Part shown: positions 1 through 8,584 of the stretch, in pieces
Layout: each line of letters begins with the position of its first letter
Numbering within the stretch: the stretch's first letter is position 1
Source: JAGXRK01 sp963714415
Lineage (GTDB): Bacteria; Bacteroidota; Ignavibacteria; Ignavibacteriales; Ignavibacteriaceae
Direction of reading: 5' to 3'
DNA length: 64,000 nt
NCBI GenBank assembly: GCA_963714415.1
Contig: CAVQOL010000001.1
Location: 124,001 to 188,000 of the forward strand
The notes under the pieces: generated by a model
Seen by the model: the letters and a program-made list of their open reading frames with translations, nothing else
What the model was told of the DNA's origin: nothing
Database searches by the model: none
Made by a program: the position numbers and the translations under genes

Positions 1-224
1 GCAGTAAAGCCCTGAGAGGATTTGATAAATTGAATACTGTTGTAAGGTATTTGAAGATACACATCAACCCTTGTTATGCCTTCCTTCCCGGAATGAAAGT
101 TCAGAAATTCCTGATAGTAGCTTGGTTCAGATGAAAGAATTGAATTTTTATCAAAGTTCTCCACCTGAGAATAAACCAACACAGAAAACAAAACAAATGA
201 TAAAAGGATTAATAAATATTTCAT
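1..224 (-). CDS. GWxTD-domain-like exported protein (N-terminal part)
   Basis: The gene runs off the left edge, so only about 74 N-terminal residues are visible. Reading the minus strand from ATG at 224 gives a signal peptide (MKYLLILLSFVLFSVLVYSQ) followed by a mature start containing VDVYLQIPYNSIQFIKSS. A GGAG ribosome binding site lies 8-11 bases before the ATG. The 'R-V-D-V-y-l-Q-I-P-Y-nsiqFiks-GFtA' pattern resembles the start of GWxTD-domain proteins that are abundant in Ignavibacteria and Chlorobi. The GWxTD motif itself lies outside the window, so the family call is inference. It starts 16 bases after rimO ends and is probably co-transcribed with it. Confidence 0.55.
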   Translation of the reverse strand, partial: MKYLLILLSFVLFSVLVYSQVENFDKNSILSSEPSYYQEFLNFHSGKEGITRVDVYLQIPYNSIQFIKSSQGFT

Positions 225-239
225 TTTTATTCTCCGTTT

Positions 240-1536
240 CTAAATTTTTAATTCTCCGAACAAATCATATTCATCGAAATCTGTAACATTAATATCGTAA
301 AAATTACCCGGGATTAATTTAATTCCTTTTTTATTTATAAGCACTTCGCCGTCAACTTCCGGAGCATCTCTATATGATCGCCCAATATAGAAATCTCCTT
401 CCACACCTTCAACCAATACTTTTATATCTTTTCCTACAAAAGAAGAATTATTTTTCAAGGGAAATATCCTTTTGAATTTCCATTAATACATCTTTTCTAC
501 GCTCCTTCTCTTCATCAGGGACAGGATCGCCCAAAATATAACTTGAAGTATTTTCTTCCATTGAAAAAGTAAACGTGCCGACTCTGTCAAACTTTTCTTC
601 CCGCACAAAATCACACAGCATTTCAAAATCTTTTTCTGATTCGTTAGGATATCCGACAATAAAAGTTGTTCTCAAAGTTATGTCCGGAATTTTTTCCCTT
701 AACTTATTAAGAAGCTTTTTTGTTTTTGCTGCCGTAACTCCTCTTCTCATAGACTTCAGAACATCATCTGAAATATGCTGCAGAGGTATATCAACATAAT
801 TAAGAACTTTTGAATTAGTACTGATTTCTTCAATTACATTATCGGGAAATTTAGACGGATAAGCATACATTAATCTTATCCATTCAATACCATTAATATC
901 GCTTAATTTAGCGAGAAGTTCAGCCAAATTATGACGACCATACAAATCTTTTCCATAGTCAGTCGTATCCTGTGCAATAATTACCAATTCTTTAGTATTA
1001 TTAGCAGCTAGGAATTCAGCTTCCCTTAATAATTCGTCCATTGGTTTTGATCTATGCAAACCGCGAATAATCGGAATTGCACAAAACGAACAAGGATGAT
1101 CGCATCCTTCAGAAATCTTTAAATATGCTGTATGCGATGGAGCTGTTAGAAGTCTTTCGCCAAGAAGTTCATATTTAAGGTTGCCGCCCAATTCTTTTAC
1201 AATTGCTTCAAAGTCTTCCGTTCCAAAATAAACATCAACTTCAGGAATTTCTTTTATCAGATCATCTTTATATCTTTTTGATAAACATCCGGCTACAATT
1301 ACTTTTTTAAGTTTACCTTCATTCTTTAATGCAACAGAGGTAAGAATAGTGTTTATGGATTCTTCTTTTGCAGCTTCGATAAATCCGCAGGTGTTTATTA
1401 TAACTGTATCGGATTTATTCGGATCATCAGTTAATTTTATTTTATTAAGCTGAAGCTGCCGCATCAATCTTTCAGAGTCAACAGTGTTCTTTGAACAGCC
1501 GAGTGTAATCACCGAAACTTTCCCTTTGTACGCCAT
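240..1536 (-). CDS. rimO: Ribosomal protein uS12 methylthiotransferase RimO (frameshifted)
   Basis: Radical SAM methylthiotransferase that modifies an aspartate of ribosomal protein uS12. The UPF0004 N-domain carries Cys14, Cys50 and Cys84 for the second 4Fe-4S cluster. The radical SAM motif Cys145-x3-Cys149-x2-Cys152 sits in EGCDHPCSFCAIP. The reading frame stops at 448, but the C-terminal TRAM domain (VGKDIKVLVEG onward) continues in another frame to 240. One extra A in the run complementary to 451-455 would join them as LEKNNSSFVGK and give about 432 residues, the normal RimO length. The break is most likely a homopolymer error. cdsA lies just upstream in the same direction. Confidence 0.93.
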
Positions 1537-1562
1537 TTATTCCTTAATGAGGTGTTATGCTT

Positions 1563-2385
1563 TTATAAAAAATATGTCAGATAAAAATAAATTACAGGTG
1601 AGCTGAAAAGTAATGAGTCGAACCGGTCAAATATTCCGCCGTGACCCGGGATAAGAGTCGAAGAATCTTTTACACCTGCATCACGTTTTATAAGCGATTC
1701 AACTAAGTCTCCAATCTGACCAACTATTCCAACTATTAAACCTATTACAATAACATCTTGCCACTCAAGAAAATCGAGCACAATAAATTTTGCTAAAATC
1801 ATAGTAAGAATTGCAAAAATGAATCCGAATATTGCGCCCTCCCAGCTTTTATTAGGACTAACTCTTGGAAACAACTTGTGTTTACCTAATGCCGTTCCGC
1901 CAAAGAATGCTGCAGAATCGCAAATCCAGATTGTAGCCATAATTGAAATTATTAAATACCCGCCGTTCAAATAAAATTCATCATCAATGGAATAGAATTC
2001 TCTGATACCAAGCAGTGAGCTTCCAAATAAACCGAGAAACAATACGCTTAATAAAGTTGCACCAAGATTATTTAAAGCCGAGTTTTTATTTCTGAATAGC
2101 TCAAAGATCAGAAGAGCTACGAACCAGATGATTAAAAATAAATATGCATTCATCATCGGGTGATATTGATTAAGGATAAGAAAAGTAACGGCGATAAATC
2201 CCAATAAAAAATTCACGTGAGAGTTTTTATTTCTTCAGCATCAGAGCAAATTCATAGAATGCAATAAGTGAAATTGCCAATACAAAAACCAGGAACGGCA
2301 CTTTCCCGAAATATGTTACAGCAACTATAGCCGGTATGGCAACAATGGAAACAAGAACACGTGTTGCAGTATTTCCTAACTTCAT
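1563..2385 (-). CDS. cdsA: Phosphatidate cytidylyltransferase CdsA (frameshifted)
   Basis: Integral membrane enzyme that makes CDP-diacylglycerol from phosphatidate and CTP, the entry to phospholipid synthesis. The ATG at 2385 begins a 52-residue N-terminal piece (MKLGNTATRVLVSIVAIPA, then YEFALMLKK) that stops at 2227. The rest (from NFLLGFIAVTF) continues in the next frame to 1563. One extra A in the AAGAAATAAAAAC stretch near 2227-2233 gives the continuous KKNKNSHVNFLLG. The C-terminal signature is present: PNKSWEGAIFG, a GQIGDLVESLIKRDAGVKDS block and PGHGGIFDRFDS. The joined length of about 273 residues fits the family. An essential gene is unlikely to be truly broken, so an assembly error is favoured. 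Confidence 0.92.
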
Positions 2386-2389
2386 CCGA

Positions 2390-2731
2390 TTACTCGTCTT
2401 CGATTTTTTTATTTATATCTTTTATAATAGTAACAGCCGAATCCGCATCTTCTTTTTTAACCATTATTTTTATAATCGATAAATTCCCCGGTGCAGGAAA
2501 GTTATGATCTTGCTGAGAAAGAATATTTACATCTATTCCGGCACTTTCAAGATTATCCTTAAACATCTCAGCTTTATATTCCTTATCAGTTGAATAAACA
2601 ACGACCCAGTCTTTTTCATTCAAGACAACAGGCTGCTCTAACTCGGAAGGATCAACAAGTTCCACATTACATTCTGCACAAACTTTTATTCCTTCTACAT
2701 ATTCATATTTACAATTAGGACAAACCGGCAT
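2390..2731 (-). CDS. Zinc-ribbon DUF2007-type protein
   Basis: Small soluble protein of 113 residues. The first 35 residues hold a zinc ribbon, CPNCKYEY then CAECNVELV (two CxxC pairs). After a linker comes a DUF2007-like domain ('putative signal transducing protein'): VVVYSTDKEYKAEMFKDNLESAGIDV, which is probably a small alpha/beta ligand- or partner-binding fold. I chose the ATG at 2731 (MPVCPNC) over the one at 2749 because AAAGGAG lies just upstream of it. It overlaps the end of the CPBP gene by 17 bases and ends 4 bases before cdsA, which suggests translational coupling. The exact function is unknown. Confidence 0.75.
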   Translation of the reverse strand: MPVCPNCKYEYVEGIKVCAECNVELVDPSELEQPVVLNEKDWVVVYSTDKEYKAEMFKDNLESAGIDVNILSQQDHNFPAPGNLSIIKIMVKKEDADSAVTIIKDINKKIEDE

Positions 2732-3696
2732 ATTCTTTTCTCCTTTCATAAAACTTGTTAATCAAAAAAATCAAACCTGAAAACAAAACGCATAAACCTA
2801 AGAATAAACTCAAATAATCTCCAAGCTCCGTGCTTGGCTGGACTTTTGTTTCAATAAGTTCATCATCGCCAATAACATAGAACAATGCGATGGCTATAAA
2901 GTTATTAAGAAAATGAAGAACCATTGGAACAATAATGGAATTACTTTTATATGCAGCATATCCAAAGAACAATCCGAGCAGAATAAGCGGAATAATTCCA
3001 TAAGGATTAAAATGATATAATCCGAAAAATATTGCAGTAATCAAAGCTGCTGTGAACGGCTTCATTTTTAATTCAAAACTCTTCTGTATATATCCTCTGA
3101 ACATAACTTCTTCGGAAACAGCAGGAATGATTGCTATAATAAAAAACACAAATGCCATTTCAAAAATATTATCGGCACGAAGAAGATTGCCGTATGTTTT
3201 TTCAACCATTTCATTCAACATATCGAAAAAGTGATTTTATAGCATTTACGAAGGATGAATTCTCTGCAATAATGTAAAGGAAGTGGTTCTGAATATGCAG
3301 ATACGCCTGCAGCAATGGTGTGAGAATAATAATACCGATTGAGAATAAACCAATTTCTTTTATTGAAGTTCTGTTAGCACGAATTACTTTTCCGACATCA
3401 TTATAAAACCATTTTGCAAAAAGAAGTGCAGGAAGAAGAATAAATAAAATTTGTCCCGCCATTGTCATTAGTCTTAATGCAGATACTGAAGCGGCTTCAA
3501 GGTCGAAACCGATAATTATTATAGTCAGCAGTCCGCCGACAAACTGATACAGAAAAAATCCGCCAATCAATCCGATAAACGCAGCAAGTATAGGAGAAAT
3601 AATTGGATTTAAACCTTCAAATTTTTCCTGTTGAGGTTGAATTTCTTCAGGTATAGGATTTTCGTCTTTATTATCTGTTTCGTTAAAATCTTGCAT
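2715..3696 (-). CDS. CPBP-family intramembrane protease (frameshifted)
   Basis: Multi-spanning membrane protein of the CAAX-protease/bacteriocin-processing (CPBP, Abi) family. The N-terminal 160 residues carry an acidic cytosolic tail and three to four membrane segments. The catalytic half is in a second frame and holds the three family motifs: EEVMFRGY (EExxxR), FFGLYHF (FxxxH) and HFLNNFIA (HxxxN). The frames join as NAIKSLFDMLNEMVEK if one A is removed from the run at 3226-3230, giving about 325 residues. All active-site motifs are intact after that correction. Substrate unknown; members process or degrade membrane-embedded proteins. First gene of the run leading to cdsA and rimO. Confidence 0.85.
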
Positions 3697-3913
3697 TAAA
3701 TAGAGATTCTGTTATTTGAGAAATTGTTTATTATTCAACGGTAAAATAAAAAAAAGAAGTTGTAAATGCTTCTTTATTTGAAGGTAAAAAAATGCCATAT
3801 ATAAAATACAGTTGACTATCTCATTTTATTTTATTCATTTTACTGTAGTTTGTAAAAGAAATTTGGGATTAGCCCCAAATGCTTCCGTAATTAACAATTT
3901 ACAGGGAGTTATA

Positions 3914-5271
3914 ATGAGGACAATTGGGTTAATTTTATTTTTAATTTCTCTTACTTCTTGCAGCACCACAGAACCGCCGGATAATCCCGAACCTGTACTT
4001 AAACTTGAACTTGAAGACGTAAGCTGCACAGAAGCGTGGATAACACTGACAACCGATCAACCTCCAACTACCAACAACACTTAACCTGCTAAAAGATAAT
4101 AACGTAACTAAAACAATAAACCTGCAAACAGCAGACTACATTACTTTACATCGATTCACTCCTGCCAAACCAAACATACAAACATGCAAGTATCCAGCAT
4201 CCAGTATCAAGTATCCAGCAACGAGCTAAGCGTAACCACAATGGACACCACCAGCCACAACTTTACCTGGCAGACGTGGACATTTGGCGAGCACAGCAGC
4301 AGCACACTTTACGATGTTGCAATAATAGACGAAAACAATATTTGGGCAGTGGGTGAGATTTATATGAATGACTCACTTGGCAATCCTGACCCAGATGCAT
4401 ATAATGCAGTACATTGGAATGGAAGCGAGTTGGAGTATAAAGAATATCTCTACAGAGTACAGAGGCAATTTTAATCATCCGGCTCTATATGGAATATTTG
4501 CATTTAATGCAAGTGATATTTGGTTTTCGTGGATACGTACCTATCATTGGTGACGGGACTAATTTCTGGCAGTTCCAATACCAGATATACTTGATATGGG
4601 AGTACTTACTCAACAGGATGGATATCAGACAAAATCTGGGGCAGCAGCAGCAGCGATATTTATGTAGTTGGTAAACGGAGGCAACCATAGCCCATTACAA
4701 TGGAACTAGCTGGACAAAGATAGAAAGCGGGACGACGGTTGAATATTACGTGATATTTGGGGGAGCGCTGATAGTACATGTATGGACTTGACGGATATAA
4801 TAGCGAATGATGTCTTTACTAGCACATATAGCGTCGGGAATGGATGTACAAAGGAATAAGGATTATGAAGAGTATCACCAATATCAAGTATGAATAACAA
4901 TGAGATATATGACCATACACTGCGGAGTTTGGTTTAAGCCAAAGTATTATACATATGTTACTAGCTGGGGAAAAATATATAGACAGCCAAATAATACATA
5001 TTCTATAATATACAAGAGTCAAGACCCTAACTTATCGATGTTGCATTTGGACAATAAGAGGAACTATTCATAATAATATCTTATATTACAGTGACAGCAC
5101 GGATTTGTGGGTCATTTATAACGGAGAAACACGTATAATGAATATAACTGGACGAATTAAAAGACGAAGATGACATATCTGTTAAAGGATAGCACGGTCA
5201 ATAAAGTAACAATGGCAGTTATGGTATTGAGAGATAACTATAAGAGTTATATGCCGTTCACTAGCAATTAA
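3914..5271 (+). pseudogene. Broken secreted lipoprotein, Ignavibacteria 'SSSD' beta-propeller-like family
   Basis: The start is intact: AGGGAG, then ATG at 3914, and a lipoprotein signal ending LISLTSC. The frame is lost at 4082 and then changes many times. Fragments in order are LNLLKDNNVTKTINLQTAD, SIQYQVSSNELSVTTMDTTS, HNFTWQTWTFGEHSSSTLYD, VAIIDENNIWAVGEIY, HPALYGIFAFNASDIWF, a WGSSSSDIYVVG-like stretch near 4630-4670, and AHYNGTSWTKIESGTT near 4690-4730. I recall this order of segments from a repeated family of Ignavibacteria lipoproteins. At least eight shifts within 1.2 kb, many not in homopolymers, is far denser than in the neighbouring genes. It is either a decayed gene or a badly assembled member of a multicopy family. 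Confidence 0.7.
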
Positions 5272-5319
5272 TCATATGTATAAATATAAATTGATAGATT
5301 GGCTTTGTAATAATTAACC

Positions 5320-5397
5320 TCTCCCCCACCCCTCTCCTTAGTAACCTGCCTGACGGTAGGCAGGGGAGAATTGCGAAGGGTGAGGTCGATTAATATA
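5320..5397 (+). repeat. Dispersed CT-rich inverted repeat with a nested palindrome
   Basis: The stretch begins CTCTCCCCCACCCCTCTCC and ends GGGGAGAATTGCGAAGGGTG, the two arms of an imperfect inverted repeat. It belongs to the same broad class as the copies at 15226, 15411, 15933 and 23271. A 20-base palindrome sits at its tip (5345-5364). It lies between the broken lipoprotein gene and the convergent DUF3108 gene, where it could also serve as a terminator. Confidence 0.6.
5345..5364. repeat. 20-bp mini-palindrome (copy 1)
   Basis: Sequence CCTGCCTGACGGTAGGCAGG, with 7-base perfect arms CCTGCCT/AGGCAGG. It sits at the apex of the larger CT-rich inverted repeat. Related units occur at 23337-23358 and 28362-28380, also at the apex of other inverted repeats. 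Confidence 0.75.
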
Positions 5398-5412
5398 AAT
5401 AATTAATTCTTT

Positions 5413-6198
5413 TTATCTCTTCGATTTTAATTTACCCTTAAGTCCCTCATATTTTGTAAGGTCTGCATCAATTGCACCGACAATTACTTTTGTTTTAACG
5501 CGAACCGGCATTTTAATATCATCATCGGTTAGCCAGACAATAATATTGCCTTCACTTTTAAAAAGTCCGCCTTCCTGAACGAGCGGTTCAACTATTATAC
5601 AATCGAACGTACCAGCAGGAACAGTAACTGTTTCTTTTCCGTGATATTTAACATTAAGGTCATAAACTTTATTTTTATAAAAATTCTGCAGGTAAATAGT
5701 CTCACCCACTTTTAGATTTGAATAATCCAAAGTTCTTGCAAAATAAAAAGCTGAAACTATATCGTGAACATACTTCGGAATTTCATATTCGCCTTCACTG
5801 GTTTTTGCTTTACCTTTTCTCTGATCGAAGAATGCTGCAAAGTCCCTTGAATAGCCGCCTTCACGAATGTGCTGTTCAAATCTCCAGGGGAATAAACCTT
5901 CTTTGTCAATGTAAGTTTCATAACGGTCACGGACTTTATAAAACATATCGAAGCTTGGAACAGTGTTAACTTCAAAAGTAATATGATATGCATCCCGCCC
6001 TGAAATTCTTTTCATTGCCGGAACTTGCATAGTAGCGATTCCTGCTGTTACGAATCCGTATTTAACATCAAAGGTAAGCTTCTCGCCTTCTTTGAATGCT
6101 TTGTTTTCTAATTTTCTAAAACCATCTCCCTCACTGTTTGCAAAAACAGAAACAGAAAACAAGATGATTATTGTAATTACTGATTTAAATGATTTCAT
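5413..6198 (-). CDS. Exported DUF3108 protein
   Basis: Protein of 261 residues with a Sec signal peptide (MKSFKSVITIIILFSVSVFA). The body matches the DUF3108 pattern: GEKLTFDVKYGFVTAGIATM near the mature N-terminus, a central YKVRDRYETYIDK, a TVPAGTFDCIIVEP strand pair and a VWLTDDDIKMPVRVKTK strand near the end. These are predicted periplasmic beta-sandwich proteins of unknown function. I chose the ATG at 6198 because AAGGAG is correctly spaced for it, unlike the GTG two codons upstream. The ribosome binding site overlaps the stop of the GT9 gene, so the two are coupled. It is the last gene of the envelope run. Confidence 0.85.
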   Translation of the reverse strand: MKSFKSVITIIILFSVSVFANSEGDGFRKLENKAFKEGEKLTFDVKYGFVTAGIATMQVPAMKRISGRDAYHITFEVNTVPSFDMFYKVRDRYETYIDKEGLFPWRFEQHIREGGYSRDFAAFFDQRKGKAKTSEGEYEIPKYVHDIVSAFYFARTLDYSNLKVGETIYLQNFYKNKVYDLNVKYHGKETVTVPAGTFDCIIVEPLVQEGGLFKSEGNIIVWLTDDDIKMPVRVKTKVIVGAIDADLTKYEGLKGKLKSKR

Positions 6199-6200
6199 TA

Positions 6201-7238
6201 TCACTCCTTATTTAAACCCTTTATTATTTCCAGAATATCCGAATGAACTTTTTCTATGTCAATTGTATTCATACATTCAGTTTTTGTACACTGCTTATTT
6301 CTGCAGTCGTCACAATCACTTTCAGGCATATAAATTTTACTTTTATTTGAGTACGGTCCCCATCTTTTGGGCAAACATGCAGTAAGATGAGGATAAAAAC
6401 CAATTGAAAATTTATTTAATGCTGCTGCAATGTGAATTGGTCCCGTTGAATTTGACACGAACACATCTGTTTTGTTGATCAATGCAACAAGCTCTTTCAA
6501 AGAATACTTACCAGCAAAATTTTTAACTGATTCATTTACGACAAGCTTTTGACAAATTTCCTTTTCGTTTTTGCTTCCGGTAATTAAAACCTGAATTCCC
6601 GATTCAACCAGTTTTTCAACCAACAATTTAAATCTTTCAACCGGAAGATCAACTGCACTGCCGCCGCTTCCGGGATGAACTATAACAATTGGTTTTGATT
6701 CACTAATATTATTGTCGTTTAAATCTTTACTGATTTTATCTTCAACAGATTTTTCAATATCAATAAAAAAATGAACATTGTTCCTTGTTATGGTTTCCTC
6801 TATCCCGATTTCTTTCAGCAAATTAACATTATACTCAAGCTCGTGCTTATCGGCATATTTTCTGTGTTCATAAACTCTTCTGTTGAAAAGAAAAGAATAC
6901 AATCTGTATCCGGTTCCGATTCTGTTTTTAATTCTTGCACGAAACAATATCCATGCAATTCTGAAAGTCGGATAAACTGTTATGCAGGTATCAAAATTCT
7001 TTTCGCCGAGCATTCTGAGATTTGCTTTTATATCAATCTCACCATCATTTTCTTTAAGAACAAGAATTTCATCAATAAAAGGATTGGATAAAGCCAGATC
7101 CTTAGTGTATTCTCTGAGCAAAAAAGTTACTTTACAATCGGGCTGATGTTTTTTTATCATCTCAGCTAATGGTAATGATAAAATCACATCACCAATTCTA
7201 TCTGTTCTTATAAGAAGTAAATTTTTCGGTTTAATCAT
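6201..7238 (-). CDS. Glycosyltransferase family 9 (heptosyltransferase-like)
   Basis: GT-B fold enzyme of 345 residues, related to the WaaC/WaaF heptosyltransferases that add ADP-activated sugars to the lipid A core. The N-terminal domain opens with LLIRTDRIGDVILSLPLAEM. The C-terminal nucleotide-sugar domain has VIVHPGSGGSAVDLPVERF, VLITGSKNEKEICQKL and SNSTGPIHIAAAL, the usual donor-site motifs. A cysteine cluster near the end (CDDCRNKQCTKTEC) is typical of this subfamily. Its ATG overlaps the stop of the repaired 3-methyladenine glycosylase gene (ATGA). The actual sugar cannot be read from sequence. Confidence 0.88.
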   Translation of the reverse strand: MIKPKNLLLIRTDRIGDVILSLPLAEMIKKHQPDCKVTFLLREYTKDLALSNPFIDEILVLKENDGEIDIKANLRMLGEKNFDTCITVYPTFRIAWILFRARIKNRIGTGYRLYSFLFNRRVYEHRKYADKHELEYNVNLLKEIGIEETITRNNVHFFIDIEKSVEDKISKDLNDNNISESKPIVIVHPGSGGSAVDLPVERFKLLVEKLVESGIQVLITGSKNEKEICQKLVVNESVKNFAGKYSLKELVALINKTDVFVSNSTGPIHIAAALNKFSIGFYPHLTACLPKRWGPYSNKSKIYMPESDCDDCRNKQCTKTECMNTIDIEKVHSDILEIIKGLNKE

Positions 7239-7850
7239 TTTCGTGATAAATACGGATTGCCAATTTCAAAGAATCTCCATTTAAGTTCTTTAGATTTCGT
7301 AATCCCTATCCTTTCAGAAATTCCAATTTTATTTCTATTCAATTTTTGTTGATCCAATAAAAAGATTTCACTGCCTGTTAAATCTAGTTCCTGAATTCTT
7401 ACGAGTAAAATCAAATGCCTGACAAATTTTCCCTGGACCGTTAGTTAAGTTAATAATTTCTTTGAAAGTTATTTTCTTTTTGCCGAATCTTCTCATTGCC
7501 ATAATTTCAATTCCATCAACCGGTTCAATTGCTCTGATTAACACTGCAGTTCCGTGATTTTTTTTACCAGTAACAATATTACAACAATGATGAACTCCAT
7601 AAGTAAAGTAAACGTAAAAATATCCGCCTTCCCTGAACATTACTTCATTGCGTTCAGTCTTACCATTAAAAGAATGAGCAGCTTCATCAATTTTTCCGTC
7701 ATACGCTTCAACCTCAACTATTCTGCCTGACAACAATTTTTTGCCTTCCACGCTTACGAGTATCTTACCAAGCAAGTCTCTTGCCACTGTTAAAACAGGT
7801 CTGGAATAGAACTTTTTAGTTAATATGGTAAAGTTTTCTGTATTAAACAT
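7235..7850 (-). CDS. DNA-3-methyladenine glycosylase, AAG/MPG family (frameshifted)
   Basis: Monofunctional base-excision glycosylase that removes alkylated and deaminated purines. VEVEAY carries the catalytic Glu48, followed by AHSFNGKTERNEVMF, GGYFYVYFTYGVHHC and LTNGPGKICQAF, all standard for the family. The frame runs into a stop at 7368. The expected end (DLTGSEIFLL, then ISERIGITKSKELKWRFF and GNPYLSRK) lies in the next frame and stops at 7235. Removing one of the two C bases at 7390-7391 restores it, giving about 204 residues, the normal length. The stop overlaps the GT9 start. No strong ribosome binding site is visible before 7850. Confidence 0.9.
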
Positions 7851-7886
7851 TATACACGGGAAAAGAAAAAATGAGCAGATGAGAAA

Positions 7887-8582
7887 TCAGAGTTGATCCG
7901 GATTCATACGGATTTTTATTTCTTCGATTTTAATTTCGTAATAATCCTTTTTATCAGGATTCTTTTTCATAAGCTTTTCAAATACAGCAATGGCTTCCTG
8001 ATACTCACCCTGGCTGATATAAATTTTTGCTAATGTTTCCGAAACAATAAGATTACCATCTGTAAAACTTTTTGCTGAAGGAGCTGTTGATTCTTTGGCT
8101 TTTTGAATTGTCTCTCTTGCTTCCATCAACTCTTCATTAAGCTTTTTAATTGATTCAGTTATCGGGGGTAATGTTTTTAATGAATCCTCAATTTCTTTTA
8201 ATGAAGAGTCGGGTACCTCTTCTCCCTTAATATCATTTTCCCATCTGGCTGGTTTAAAAAATGAACGTTGTTTTTTTATCGCTTCAATTTCACGAAGATA
8301 ATAATCGTAAGTTTTAGGAGAGTGAATTAGCTCACTGCCGCGCTTGACATACTTTAGTGCCTGAGAGTATAAACCTTTAATAGTGTATGCTTTGCCGAGC
8401 AGAAAATATGCAACAGGATATTCGGGATATTTTTTTAATCCTTCTTCTATAATTTCTATTGCTTTATCGGGATTATTATCTTCAATCTGGTTGCTTGCAA
8501 TGCGCACGAACAAAGGCGAGTTCTTATTGTATTCATAAATAAGACTCACCTTCTGATTAAATATTTGTGATGGATTTTTCAC
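7887..8582 (-). CDS. Tetratricopeptide-repeat protein
   Basis: Protein of 231 residues with at least three TPR units: one around residues 20-90 (PDKAIEIIEEGLKKYPEYPV, then YFLLGKAYTIKGLYSQALKY) and one near the C-terminus (LAKIYISQGEYQEAIAVFEK, then NPDKKDYY). A charged coiled-coil-like linker lies between them. There is no signal peptide. The open frame continues upstream into the GT2 gene, but that extension is a shadow. I place the start at GTG 8582, two bases after the GT2 stop. The gene is coupled to the GT2 gene, so a scaffolding role for that glycosyltransferase is a plausible inference. Confidence 0.7.
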   Translation of the reverse strand: MKNPSQIFNQKVSLIYEYNKNSPLFVRIASNQIEDNNPDKAIEIIEEGLKKYPEYPVAYFLLGKAYTIKGLYSQALKYVKRGSELIHSPKTYDYYLREIEAIKKQRSFFKPARWENDIKGEEVPDSSLKEIEDSLKTLPPITESIKKLNEELMEARETIQKAKESTAPSAKSFTDGNLIVSETLAKIYISQGEYQEAIAVFEKLMKKNPDKKDYYEIKIEEIKIRMNPDQL

Positions 8583-8584
8583 TT

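Noticed and set aside
71..286. Plus-strand frame at the left edge (71 codons)
   Set aside because: It overlaps the minus-strand signal-peptide gene (1-224) and part of rimO, which have clear coding features.
448..460. Programmed frameshifting to make RimO
   Set aside because: The site is a plain A-run with no known stimulator, and the same kind of break occurs in many other genes of the window.
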